NCBI GenBank assembly: GCA_022009815.1
Contig: CP091725.1
Coordinates: 2,666,001 to 2,730,000 of the forward strand
DNA length: 64,000 nt
Direction: 5' to 3'
From: Bacteroidales bacterium
GTDB taxonomy: Bacteria; Bacteroidota; Bacteroidia; Bacteroidales; Muribaculaceae
Shown here: positions 12,355 through 22,878 of the stretch, in pieces
How the letters are laid out: each line of letters opens with the position of its first letter
Numbering within the stretch: position 1 is the first letter of the stretch
Notes under the pieces: model-generated
Told to the model about the DNA's origin: nothing
Database searches by the model: none
The model's input: the letters and a program-made list of their open reading frames with translations, nothing else
Made by a program: the position numbers and the translations under genes

Positions 12355-12433
12355 AGTATTTATTCTTTTTTTAGTTATTGCGTAAAGTTACAAACATCCG
12401 TCCAATCGGCGAAACTTTATTTCACAATAATCG

Positions 12434-13573
12434 TTAATTATTTTGTCTTATAAGCAGCGTGCGGAACACCTGCATGGCCGTGCGCTTCAAATTGGCATAT
12501 GCCACATCGGGTTTCATCGCCTCTTCGAGCGGCATAGGGCCGGGAACCGTTGGATAAACCGACAGGAATCCGTACTCATTGAGGCTGTCGCTGTCTGACA
12601 CGCTTCCCACGAATGCAATCGTCGGAATGCCATTCCACGCAGCCTCCCCACACACTCCGTAGGGAGCTTTGCCCAACAGCGTGAGCGAATCCATCGCCCC
12701 CTCTCCGGTAACCACAATGTTGGCATCGGCAATGCGTGCTTCAAAATTTATAGCCTTCAGCATCGCGTAGATGCCCGGTGTCAGACTGGCGTCGAGCATA
12801 GCCCACAACGCACCGCCAATTCCGCCGGCTGCGCCCGCATAACTCTGGTTTTGCATCGACTTGCCATATTTTTTTTTCACTACGGCCGCGAATGTGCGCA
12901 TACCGTCGTCAAGCGCCTCGAGGATTTTGTTGGTGGCACCTTTCTGCGGTCCGAAAAGCCATGCAGCACCTTTCGGTCCGTAAAACGCAGCATCCACATC
13001 GCACATCACCGTGAACGAGCATTCCTTAAGTTCCGGCATTCTCTGGCTGTCGTCAATCTCCGCAATGCGCGACAATGACCGCCCACAAGGCTCCAGCTCG
13101 TTGCCTCTGGCATCGAGAAAACGATACCCCAACGCCGACAGAAGCCCTGTGCCGGCATCGTTGGTAGCACTGCCACCAACGCCTATGTTGAAATTGCGGA
13201 AACCTCTGTCAATGGCTTCGCGGATAAGTATGCCAGTGCCTTTGGTAGTGGCGTTCAGCGGATCATACTCGTCAGGGCGAAGCAACGCTATGCCCGACGC
13301 CGTAGCCACATCAATCACAGCCGTGCGACTTTCCACAGCGCCGAAACGCGCATCCACCGGACGTCCCAACGGATCCTCGCTCTTCACATTAATCCACACC
13401 CCTCCGGTCGACTCCACAATGGAGGCAGCCGTACCGTCGCCGCCATCAGCCACATGGAGCTTGTCAATCTCACAGTCAGGCATTGCCGCGAGTATGCCCT
13501 CCTCTATCGCCGCAGCCACCTGCTCCGACGACAAAGAACCCTTGAATTTGTCAGATGCAATGACAACCTTCAT
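12434..13573 (-). CDS. Glycerate kinase (GarK/GlxK type)
   Basis: 379 residues, the normal length for the type I/GarK family, which phosphorylates D-glycerate to 2- or 3-phosphoglycerate in the cytoplasm. Seen: MKVVIASDKFKGSLSS at the start, the DKLHVADGGDGTAAS signature, GVGGSATNDAGTGLLSALG, and AGAAGGIGGALWAML further on. The ATG at 13573 overlaps the deaminase stop as TGATG, so the two genes are translationally coupled. A 2-hydroxyacid dehydrogenase that could make glycerate is encoded far away at 57848, but the two are not linked in an operon. Confidence 0.92.
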   Translation of the reverse strand: MKVVIASDKFKGSLSSEQVAAAIEEGILAAMPDCEIDKLHVADGGDGTAASIVESTGGVWINVKSEDPLGRPVDARFGAVESRTAVIDVATASGIALLRPDEYDPLNATTKGTGILIREAIDRGFRNFNIGVGGSATNDAGTGLLSALGYRFLDARGNELEPCGRSLSRIAEIDDSQRMPELKECSFTVMCDVDAAFYGPKGAAWLFGPQKGATNKILEALDDGMRTFAAVVKKKYGKSMQNQSYAGAAGGIGGALWAMLDASLTPGIYAMLKAINFEARIADANIVVTGEGAMDSLTLLGKAPYGVCGEAAWNGIPTIAFVGSVSDSDSLNEYGFLSVYPTVPGPMPLEEAMKPDVAYANLKRTAMQVFRTLLIRQNN

Positions 13574-14058
13574 CAATACTCTATTTTGTCGGTCTTGTCA
13601 CTCCACATGCGGAATGCCTTGATTGCGCCCGAATCAGGCACATGGATGCAAGGAATGGAGCGCAACGACTTCGGACGTTCGAGTTCCTCATAGATAAACT
13701 TGTCGCTGAAATCGATGGCGTCCGCGTCTTCTTTGGTGTTGCCATAATATATGCGCGCCACTCCCGCCCAATAAAGTGCGCTGAGGCACATCGGACACGG
13801 CTCGCACGAGCTATAGACGTAGCAGCCATCCAATTTGAACGAGCCCACCTTGCGGCATGCCGAACGGATGGCATTGACCTCGGCATGCGCCGTAGGATCG
13901 TTGTCGATTGTCACCGAATTTGACTCCACTGCCAGCACCTCGTCATTCTTAACTATGACTGCGCCAAACGGGCCGCCGCCATTTTCCACGCTGCGCTCCG
14001 ATTTCTCGGCAGCCATACGCAGAAACTCCATATCTTTATCAGTAATTTTTATTTCCAT
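13573..14058 (-). CDS. Guanine deaminase-like nucleoside deaminase
   Basis: 161 residues of the cytidine/deoxycytidylate deaminase fold. The zinc site is complete: THAEV is replaced by TAHAEVNAIR (His and catalytic Glu) and the second half reads SCEPCPMCLSALYWAG with both Cys ligands. The C-terminal part (DFSDKFIYEELERP, ending in DKIEY) resembles GuaD-type guanine deaminases more than the tRNA deaminase TadA. It would convert guanine to xanthine in purine turnover. It heads an operon with glycerate kinase and has a -7 element at 14082-14089. Confidence 0.82.
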   Translation of the reverse strand: MEIKITDKDMEFLRMAAEKSERSVENGGGPFGAVIVKNDEVLAVESNSVTIDNDPTAHAEVNAIRSACRKVGSFKLDGCYVYSSCEPCPMCLSALYWAGVARIYYGNTKEDADAIDFSDKFIYEELERPKSLRSIPCIHVPDSGAIKAFRMWSDKTDKIEY

Positions 14059-14081
14059 TTTTCACCTTATTAAAGTAAACG

Positions 14082-14089
14082 CAAATTTA
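14082..14089 (-). promoter_or_regulatory. -7 element upstream of the deaminase gene
   Basis: On the minus strand the sequence is TAAATTTG followed by CG, 24 bases before the ATG. The matching -33 position (14112-14109) reads ATTG, which contains the minimal TTG. Confidence 0.5.
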
Positions 14090-14262
14090 ATGATTATTTC
14101 CGAAATGGCAATACCCGTGCACACAATAGTGGGTGCTTTAAATTTGGATACATCTTTTAAGATTAAAAAACACATATTTTTCATCGCTAAAACAGATAAA
14201 ATTTTTAATTTCGCAATAGAATTTTCAACCTAACCTGATTAATTAACCAAACTAACATCATT

Positions 14263-15182
14263 ATGAGAAAAATTTTTCTTTCTGTGATGCTCCTTTGCGG
14301 TTCAAGCATAGGATTCGCGCAATTGATGGAAGTCGGTTCAACTCAAAAAGTTAACCTTCCAGAAGGCGTGAAAGTCGACATGGCTACAATTAGCCCAACG
14401 GCGACTATCTCCTCGTTGCTGACCAGCAGAAGCAAGGTCTTCAAAAATTGGATTTGGCAACAGGACAGCTGACCACTGTCACTACAGCTTCCGGTTCGGA
14501 ATACGACGCCAAAATCCTCGACAACGGCAACACCATCGTCTATCGTGAAACCCAAATCGGCAAAGACCACCTGAAACGTCAGGCATTGAAGTCGGTTAAC
14601 CTTCAGACTGGCGAAGTGCAGACCATCGTCGACGCCACCCGCGAACTCAACGGTGTAGCAGCCAGCGAAAACGCTGTCTACGTTGTCAAAGGACGCAAGC
14701 TAAAGACAAAAGCTATGGGCAACGTCAAAGCCGACAAGAAAACACCGGTGGCATTCATTGAATACGGACAACTGATGCTCACCCACAACGGCAAGACCGT
14801 AACCCTCTCTCCCAACGGAACCGAGGGGCAAAGCTATCTGTGGCCGTCGGTTTCTCCCGATGGAACAAAGGTGCTCTACTACCTTGCCGGCCAAGGTGCA
14901 TTCACTTGCAACATCGACGGCACTGACGTGCAGCACATCGGCTACATCCGCGCCGCAAAATGGTATGACAACAACATCGTTGTCGGAATGCACGACACAG
15001 ACAACGGCGAATTTGTAACTTCATCAGAAGTAATCGCCTACTCTGCCGACGGCAAAGAGAAGCAAGTGCTCAGCGACGCTTCGACAATGGCTATGTACCC
15101 TACCGTTTCAGCCAACGGCGAGAAAATTTCTTTTACCACGCCAAGCGGCGAGGCATACATTATTAATGTAAAAACCAAATAG
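14263..15182 (+). CDS. Periplasmic PD40 beta-propeller protein (frameshifted)
   Basis: About 306 residues after joining. A signal peptide (RKIFLSVMLLCGSSIGFA) is followed by WD40-like PD40 repeats: SPNGDYLLVADQQKQGLQKL, later WPSVSPDGTKVLYYLAGQGA and YPTVSANGEKISFTTPSGEA. The family is best known from TolB. The frame breaks at CCC 14394-14396; one extra C gives the repeat quoted first. It stops two bases before the amidase gene starts, so the two are almost certainly one operon, suggesting that the propeller serves the amidase or the peptidoglycan it acts on. That link is inferred from position alone. The region 14059-14262 upstream holds candidate -7 boxes (TAAATTTG 14139-14146; TAATTTCG 14206-14213) but no clear -33 box. 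Confidence 0.8.
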
Positions 15183-15184
15183 AC

Positions 15185-18100
15185 ATGAAGAGCAGACTAT
15201 TGATGGCATCCGCAATCGTGGCACTCACTTGCGGAACAGCATACGCCGGCAAGACAGCCGACCAAGTCCGTATCTACATCAACCCGGGCCACGGCAGCTG
15301 GACTGGCAACGACCGTCCATGCCAGACAATCGGCCGTCAGCCGTACACCATTGAGAATGTGGATACAACAGGTTTCTTTGAGTCGAACACAAACCTTCAC
15401 AAAGGTTTCGCACTCCTCGACAAGCTTGTAGAGGCTGGCGTGCCGTTCGACCGCACCAAAAACCAAACAAACTCTAACCCAGACCGTATAGGCGCAGCCC
15501 TCGACATGTCGCAGCACATCGTGATGTCGCACGTCAAGGTTGGTCCGTATCCTGCACACAAAGGCGACGACAACGGCGCATACAACCGTCCGCTGTCTGA
15601 AATCCGCGAGGAGGTAGAGGCAAACAACTTCGACGTGTTTATCTCAATCCACTCAAACGCTGCAGGAGAAGGCTCTCCGACAAACTACCCACTGTTTATC
15701 TTCCGCGGCAAGGACGACGAGACCTACTCCGCTCCTGGCAGCAAGGCGATGGCTATGCACATTTGGCCGTATGCCTTCAGCAACGAGCACCAGATGTGGT
15801 CATATTATTCAAAAGATAACGCCAACGTGCGCGGCGACCTCGACTTCTACGGTTCAGGATCGGAAACTTCAAACAACGGGACAAACTATATGGGTTATCT
15901 CGGCGTGTTGAAACACGGCGTCCCTGGATTCCTTGTTGAAGGTTACTTCCACACTTACCAACCTGCCCGCCAACGCGCCATGAACGACGACGTTTGCCGT
16001 CACGAAGGCCACCTCTATGCCCGCGGTCTTATTGACTATATGGGATGGAAGGCAGAAAAGACCGGTACTATCTATGGTATCGTACGCGACCTCCACGAGA
16101 AATTCAGCCAAGCTCTCTACAAGCCTGCCGCACGCACAAACGATGTCTATATGCCATTGAACGGCGTGACTGTTAAATTGTTCAAAGCTGGCGTTGAAGT
16201 AGCATCCTACACCACCGACAACGAGTGGAACGGTGCGTTTATCTTCGACAACCTCGAACCGGGCGAATACACTTTGACTTATACCGCCGAGGGATACAAG
16301 GGCGCTACAGAGGAATATCTGAAGCCAGTAACTGTTGAAGCCAACGGAACTGCATACATCAACACATATCTTGAGTCTGAAAGCTATGTTCCTCCGACAG
16401 TTGTCTACGAGAACTATCCTGACGAAATTGGCGACAACAAGGCTTACGGCGTTGCCGACAAATATAACGTAGCCGCTGTGGGCGAAGAAACCAGCCCATT
16501 GGCCTCTCAATTGGAAGGCAAGACTGTGCGTCGTCAGATTATCCGCAACGGTCACTTGTTTGTGCTCGCTCTCGACGCTGCAAACGAGCCGTTTATCTAC
16601 GATGTGAACCTTGCAGACAACAGCGTGGCTGAAATCAGCACAGAGGGCACAACTCTTGAAGAGAACCGCCAATTGAAGATTTCCGACATTGCATTCACTG
16701 CCGACAACGTTCTCGTAGCTACAAGCTACGGCGAAAACCAGTTTGACAACAATCAAGTTGCCTCTGGCGACGTACGCGGCTCTGTGGCAATCTACAAATG
16801 GACAAAGAACGACGACGAACTTCCGACAGGCGCTCCTGCGCTCTGGTTCACTTCTCAGAACTCAGGCAACTACTACAACGCATTGACCGGACGCACAATC
16901 GCTGCTTCTGGCACAAGCGAGGAGGGATCTATTGTCGTTACCGCACAGACTAAGGGTTCGAGCTCATCCATGCGTTTCGTTGAGTTCGGCATCTCTGGCG
17001 GAGCTTTGGCTACGACAACATTCATCAACAAAAATGTATCAGCCGACTCCAATTACACTGCCAACAAACTCGGCGACGACTACCAGCTTGTAGTTTCTCC
17101 GCTGTCAGAAAACCAGTATGTAATCGACGGTTCAAACACCAACCCTGTTGAATGGCAGACTGCCGGCAACAACACCGACGCTCCTTTGATGGGAACTATT
17201 CCTGCGGAGGCGATGGCTCCGGGCGAAAACGGCGCATCATTCTTCAAGTTTGCAGGCAACGACCTTATGGTCGCTCCAGTTGTTGCAGAAGGCAAGGTTG
17301 CCGGTTTGAAACTTATAAACGTAACAAACGGCTTCGACAACGCGAAACTCCTCACAACAACAGGTGCTGCTGTAACACCAGCCGAAGCTGCCTACACTAC
17401 AGCTACAGGTGAAGTTGTCACAGAAAGAAACGCCGACGATGTGATCACCGACGCTTACTTCAACCTCTACCTCGTGCGCGACGGCAAGGTTTCGAAGTTT
17501 ACAACCAAAGATGTTGAGCAGCCTACTGTAAGCTATGAATATGCTTACAATCTGGCAGCCAATGTGGGCGAAACAGAAACCACATTCACATTCGACGCCA
17601 CAGGCGCCGCTCCTGCAGCCAACATCGTATTGATGAACAAAGACACCAAGGAGGTTCTCGCAACAGTTCCTGCAGGTGATGTCAAAGAAGGTGCCAATTC
17701 AGCGGTTATCGCAAACGAGCAACTCCCTGAAGGCGAATTGGCATGGGGCGTTGAAATCGCCAACCAGAACGCAGCGCGTCCTAACATGGTAGCCTCTGTT
17801 CCTGGATTTGCCAAGGCTCGCGGTCTTGTCATCGACAACACTCCAACAAGCCAGTTCTTCGGCAACATCTACGTTGCAAACTGCACAGCCAACGACAAGT
17901 ATGCCAAGGGTGTCTACATCCTTGACCACAAGCTCAACGTAAGCGAGAAAGCATACGGTGCCGACGGCTATACTGCATCTCACACAGCTTCTCCTTACCG
18001 CTTAGGCATCAACGAGAATGGTGTGGTATTCATTTCTGACTGGAACGACCCGACATCAGGCATCCGCCTGCTTGACCCGGCAAACCTCAACGCCAACACG

Positions 18101-19045
18101 ACTGAGGCTCTTCCAAGCTTGTTCCAATCCACGAAACGCGACAACGACGGACGTCTCTTCAACGGCGATGTTCTGCTTGGCAGCTCTACAACAGCAGCCG
18201 CAATCTACGGCACTGGTGAGAACACCAAACTTTACACATTCGACGAGGACTACAATGTAGGCGGAGCATCAGGCAATGTCGTATTGCGCTACGACCTCGG
18301 CACAGCATTGACTTGGGACAAGGCTCCATCGGCTATGCTCGGCCACAACATGATGGACAACACCAACGTTGAAATCGTTCCTGACGAAGGCGGTCTGTGG
18401 GTTGCACAAAGCCGCGGTGCTGGCAACAACGCTTCCAACTGTCCTTCATTTGTATACATCGACAACGATGGCAACCAGTTGTTCAACTCCGGCTCAATCG
18501 CCGACTACCTCAACGGCACAAACGGTAGTGCCCTTGCAATCTCAAAAGACCGCAAGACTTTGGTAGTTGTCGACGCCGACAGCAATTTGGCTGTATTCTC
18601 TGTCACTTGGAATGACAAGACTCCTTCGTTGAAGTATGAATACACAGTCAAGACTGGTGGCACAATCACCAACCAGATTCAGTATGACTACGCAGGCAAC
18701 CTCTACGTTCTCAACCAGAAGTGCCTGCAGGTATGGGCTCTCCCGACCGACAACAACAATGTGACTACTCCTGCCGAAGGAACAATCACTATCGCACACG
18801 ACGGTGTCGAGAACGTTGCAGCAGCCGCTACACGCGTTTATCCGAACCCGGCAACCGATGTTGTCAACGTTGAGGCTGCTGAGGCTATCGAAAGCATCGC
18901 AGTGTTCAACATCTCAGGAGCAATGGTCAACGCCAGCAGCAATGTCAACGGCAACAACGCCACTATCAACGTGAGCGAACTTGCTTCAGGCATCTACTTC
19001 GTACGCATCAACAACGGTGCTGCTGTCAGAATCATCAAGAAATAA
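15185..19045 (+). CDS. Secreted N-acetylmuramoyl-L-alanine amidase with T9SS sorting domain
   Basis: 1286 residues. After a signal peptide (cleavage near AYA-GK, residue 22) comes an Amidase_3 domain (about 28-295). Its zinc ligands and catalytic residues are all visible: His36 in INPGHGSW, Glu66 in GFFESNTN, His156 in ISIHSNAA and Glu252 in FLVEGYF. A carboxypeptidase-regulatory-like beta domain follows (about 305-395, DNLEPGEYTLTYTAEGYKG), then a long beta-propeller-like region (about 430-1195) and a type A T9SS sorting domain from VYPNPATDVVNVEAA to IYFVRINNGAAVRIIKK. It would cut the amide bond between muramic acid and the stem peptide after export to the cell surface or medium. It is coupled to the PD40 gene two bases upstream, and SprA is encoded in the same window. 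Confidence 0.9.
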   Translation: MKSRLLMASAIVALTCGTAYAGKTADQVRIYINPGHGSWTGNDRPCQTIGRQPYTIENVDTTGFFESNTNLHKGFALLDKLVEAGVPFDRTKNQTNSNPDRIGAALDMSQHIVMSHVKVGPYPAHKGDDNGAYNRPLSEIREEVEANNFDVFISIHSNAAGEGSPTNYPLFIFRGKDDETYSAPGSKAMAMHIWPYAFSNEHQMWSYYSKDNANVRGDLDFYGSGSETSNNGTNYMGYLGVLKHGVPGFLVEGYFHTYQPARQRAMNDDVCRHEGHLYARGLIDYMGWKAEKTGTIYGIVRDLHEKFSQALYKPAARTNDVYMPLNGVTVKLFKAGVEVASYTTDNEWNGAFIFDNLEPGEYTLTYTAEGYKGATEEYLKPVTVEANGTAYINTYLESESYVPPTVVYENYPDEIGDNKAYGVADKYNVAAVGEETSPLASQLEGKTVRRQIIRNGHLFVLALDAANEPFIYDVNLADNSVAEISTEGTTLEENRQLKISDIAFTADNVLVATSYGENQFDNNQVASGDVRGSVAIYKWTKNDDELPTGAPALWFTSQNSGNYYNALTGRTIAASGTSEEGSIVVTAQTKGSSSSMRFVEFGISGGALATTTFINKNVSADSNYTANKLGDDYQLVVSPLSENQYVIDGSNTNPVEWQTAGNNTDAPLMGTIPAEAMAPGENGASFFKFAGNDLMVAPVVAEGKVAGLKLINVTNGFDNAKLLTTTGAAVTPAEAAYTTATGEVVTERNADDVITDAYFNLYLVRDGKVSKFTTKDVEQPTVSYEYAYNLAANVGETETTFTFDATGAAPAANIVLMNKDTKEVLATVPAGDVKEGANSAVIANEQLPEGELAWGVEIANQNAARPNMVASVPGFAKARGLVIDNTPTSQFFGNIYVANCTANDKYAKGVYILDHKLNVSEKAYGADGYTASHTASPYRLGINENGVVFISDWNDPTSGIRLLDPANLNANTTEALPSLFQSTKRDNDGRLFNGDVLLGSSTTAAAIYGTGENTKLYTFDEDYNVGGASGNVVLRYDLGTALTWDKAPSAMLGHNMMDNTNVEIVPDEGGLWVAQSRGAGNNASNCPSFVYIDNDGNQLFNSGSIADYLNGTNGSALAISKDRKTLVVVDADSNLAVFSVTWNDKTPSLKYEYTVKTGGTITNQIQYDYAGNLYVLNQKCLQVWALPTDNNNVTTPAEGTITIAHDGVENVAAAATRVYPNPATDVVNVEAAEAIESIAVFNISGAMVNASSNVNGNNATINVSELASGIYFVRINNGAAVRIIKK

Positions 19046-19065
19046 TCACTTTTGATTATTGTTTC

Positions 19066-19100
19066 GGCGGGCGGTCATTCATTTGGCCGCCCGCCTTTTT
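19066..19100 (+). terminator. Intrinsic terminator of the amidase operon
   Basis: GGCGGGCGG (19066-19074) pairs with CCGCCCGCC (19087-19095), a perfect 9-bp stem followed directly by TTTTT. It separates the amidase operon from the leu leader promoter. Confidence 0.9.
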
Positions 19101-19163
19101 ATTTACCGCATGAGCTTTTACGACAATTTGACACTAAATTTGATATTTTTAATTACGATTTAA

Positions 19164-19195
19164 TTTGCAAACTCAAAATTTATGAGTAATTTTTG
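19164..19195 (+). promoter_or_regulatory. Promoter of the leucine/isoleucine operon leader
   Basis: TTTG (19164-19167), a 19-base spacer and TAATTTTTG (19187-19195). The -33 box and spacing fit the Bacteroidetes consensus; the -7 box has one T more than TAnnTTTG. Transcription would begin near 19200, shortly before the leader peptide ATG at 19217. Confidence 0.65.
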
Positions 19196-19216
19196 CATCG
19201 TAAAAAGAATAAGAAT

Positions 19217-19288
19217 ATGACAAACATCAATTCAATTTCACTAAGCATTATCCTTCTATCAGGTTCAATTATTATCGAATCGGATTAG
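19217..19288 (+). CDS. Ile/Leu-rich attenuation leader peptide
   Basis: A 23-codon ORF. Its first half reads MTNINSISLS and its second half IILLSGSIIIESD, so seven codons are Ile and three are Leu, clustered as Ile-Ile-Leu-Leu (19247-19258) and Ile-Ile-Ile (19268-19276). It lies between a promoter and an intrinsic terminator that precede leuA. This is the layout of ilv/leu leader peptides in enteric bacteria: when charged tRNA-Ile or tRNA-Leu is scarce the ribosome stalls and the terminator is avoided. No Shine-Dalgarno sequence is visible, as is usual for the phylum. Translation is not shown by the sequence, but chance clustering of this kind in exactly this position is unlikely. Confidence 0.78.
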   Translation: MTNINSISLSIILLSGSIIIESD

Positions 19289-19358
19289 AAAGGTCGTGTT
19301 TGCTGTTTTTGATTTGACAGACAATGAGCCTTTCTTACACACAAGAAAGGCTTTTTTT
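19252..19358 (+). promoter_or_regulatory. Transcription attenuator with competing RNA pairings before leuA
   Basis: Four segments can be named. Segment 1, CCTTCT (19252-19257), lies in the leader's Leu codons. Segment 2, AGAAAGGT (19287-19294), starts inside the leader stop codon. Segment 3, GCCTTTCTT (19328-19336), and segment 4, AAGAAAGGC (19343-19351), form a perfect 9-bp terminator stem with loop ACACAC, followed by seven T (19352-19358). Segment 2 can pair with segment 1 (one bulged A) or with segment 3 (eight pairs, one of them G-U). A ribosome stalled on the Ile/Leu codons hides segment 1 and frees 2 to pair with 3, preventing the terminator; a ribosome at the stop codon hides 2 and lets 3:4 form. 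The mechanism is inferred from these pairings. Confidence 0.75.
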
Positions 19359-19373
19359 ATTACGGAAAAGATT

Positions 19374-20869
<1,496 letters not shown>

Positions 20870-20873
20870 AGAC

Positions 20874-22291
20874 ATGAACACTCTTTTTGACAAAATCTGG
20901 GACAAACACGTGGTGCAGACCATCGCCGACGGTCCGACACAACTATATATCGACCGACTCTACTGTCATGAAGTGACAAGCCCACAGGCATTCGCCGACT
21001 TGAGACAACGCGGCATCAAATGTCTGCGTCCGAGGCAGATTGTCTGTATGCCCGACCACAACACCCCAACCCACGACCAGGACAAGGAGATTGCCGATCC
21101 CGTGTCGCGCGCGCAGGTCGACACGCTTGAACGCAACGCCAAGGATTTCGGACTGACTTATTACGGAATGATGAACCCAAACAACGGCATCATTCATGTT
21201 GTAGGACCAGAAACAGGACTGACACTGCCGGGAATGACAATCGTGTGCGGCGACTCGCACACGTCTACCCACGGCGCAATGGGCGCTGTGGCTTTCGGAA
21301 TCGGCACGAGCGAGGTGGAAATGGTGATGGCTTCGCAATGCATCTTGCAATCACGCCCGAAGACAATGCGCATCACCGTCGACGGCAAGCTCGGCAAGGG
21401 TGTGACGGCTAAAGACCTTGCATTGTATATGATGTCGAGGATGTCGACCAGCGGCGCCACAGGCTATTTTGTTGAATATGCCGGCGAGGCGGTGCGCTCA
21501 CTCTCAATGGAGGGACGGCTGACTCTCTGCAACCTGTCGATTGAGATGGGCGCGCGAGGCGGTATGGTGGCTCCCGACGAAACAACTTTCGAATACCTCA
21601 AGGGTCGCGAACACGCTCCTAAGGGCGAAGCCTGGGACAAAGCCCTCGCCTATTGGAAGACGTTGCGCAGCGATGATGACGCCAAATTCGACAAGGAGGT
21701 CAGATTTGACGCCGCCGACATAGAGCCGATGATCACCTACGGCACCAACCCCGGTATGGGAACTGGCATCACACGCTCCATCCCAACAACCGACGCGATG
21801 GCCGACACAGAGAAGGCTTCTTTCATGAAGTCGATGGAATATATGGGATTCAATCCCGGCGATAAACTTATCGGCAAGAAGGTGGACTACGTGTTTCTCG
21901 GAGCTTGCACCAACGGCCGCATTGAAGACTTCCGCGCATTCGCGTCGCTGGTGAAAGGCAGGCATAAAGCCGACAGCGTAACGGCTTGGCTCGTGCCAGG
22001 GTCATGGCGCGTCGACAAGCAGATTCGCCAAGAGGGCATCGACAAGGTGCTTGAGGCTGCCGGATTCGAAATCCGCCAACCGGGATGCTCCGCCTGTCTG
22101 GCAATGAACGACGACAAGATTCCCGCAGGCAAATACGCCGTGTCGACAAGCAACCGCAACTTCGAGGGCAGACAAGGTCCAGGCTCGCGCACAATGCTCG
22201 CAAGCCCGCTGACAGCGGCGGCGGCAGCCATCACAGGCAAAGTGACCGACCCTCGCGAATTTATAAATCTACAAATTCCAAAAAGAAATGA
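20874..22291 (+). CDS. leuC: 3-isopropylmalate dehydratase large subunit LeuC
   Basis: Aconitase-family subunit that, with LeuD, isomerises 2- to 3-isopropylmalate; in a citramalate route the same enzyme handles citramalate. Seen: MPDHNTPTHDQD, the CGDSHTSTHGAMGAVAFGIG motif, and the iron-sulfur cysteines in FLGACTNGRIEDF and QPGCSACLAMN. As read, the frame runs on to 22340, 53 bases into leuD and about 16 residues longer than usual. A one-base loss near 22261 would instead end it at TGA 22289-22291, overlapping the leuD ATG as ATGA, as cimA does with leuD. I give that end, with moderate certainty. leuA lies a few bases upstream. Confidence 0.93.
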
Positions 22292-22878
22292 AACAGAAAT
22301 TCAACATCATAGAAAGCACCTGCGTGCCGTTGCCTCTTGAAAACGTCGACACCGACCAGATTATCCCGGCGCGCTTCCTCAAAGCCACAACCCGCGACGG
22401 ATTCGGCGACAACCTGTTCCGCGACTGGCGCTACGACAAACATGGCAACAAGATTGACTCGTTCGTGCTCAACGACCCCAGATATGGCGGTGAGATACTT
22501 GTGGCAGGAAAGAATTTCGGTTCAGGCTCGAGCCGCGAGCATGCCGCATGGGCAATTGCCGACTATGGTTTCAGGGTAGTCGTGTCGAGTTTCTTCGCCG
22601 ACATACACAAGAACAACGAGCTTAACATCTTTGTGCTGCCTGTCGTTGTGTCGGAACAGTTTCTCGCCGAACTCTTCGACAGCATTTTCAACAATCCACA
22701 AACGAAGGTAACGGTAAATCTTCCGGAACAAACGATTACCAACGGCGCAACAGGCCGCAGCGAAACGTTTGAAATCAATGGCTACAAGAAGCATTGCCTT
22801 ATGAACGGTCTTGACGACATCGACTTCCTGCTCGCCAACAAAAACAAAATTGAGGACTACGAGAACAAGCAGCAATGA
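22288..22878 (+). CDS. leuD: 3-isopropylmalate dehydratase small subunit LeuD
   Basis: 196 residues, the normal length. This swivelling domain closes over the LeuC active site and determines substrate preference. Typical motifs: PLENVDTDQIIPARFLKATT at the start, LVAGKNFGSGSSREHAAWAI in the centre, and SSFFADIHKNNELNIFVLPV. The ATG follows the probable leuC end directly, and its stop overlaps the next gene's start as ATGA, so the operon is tightly coupled. Confidence 0.95.
   Translation: MKQKFNIIESTCVPLPLENVDTDQIIPARFLKATTRDGFGDNLFRDWRYDKHGNKIDSFVLNDPRYGGEILVAGKNFGSGSSREHAAWAIADYGFRVVVSSFFADIHKNNELNIFVLPVVVSEQFLAELFDSIFNNPQTKVTVNLPEQTITNGATGRSETFEINGYKKHCLMNGLDDIDFLLANKNKIEDYENKQQ

Noticed and set aside
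15869..16756. Long open frame on the minus strand inside the amidase gene (295 codons)
   Set aside because: It is a shadow of the amidase reading frame, has no family features, and amidase codons continue uninterrupted on the plus strand.
22288..22340. leuC extension overlapping leuD as a real C-terminal tail
   Set aside because: The extra residues come from the leuD start region in another frame, exceed the family length, and a one-base correction gives a normal ATGA overlap.
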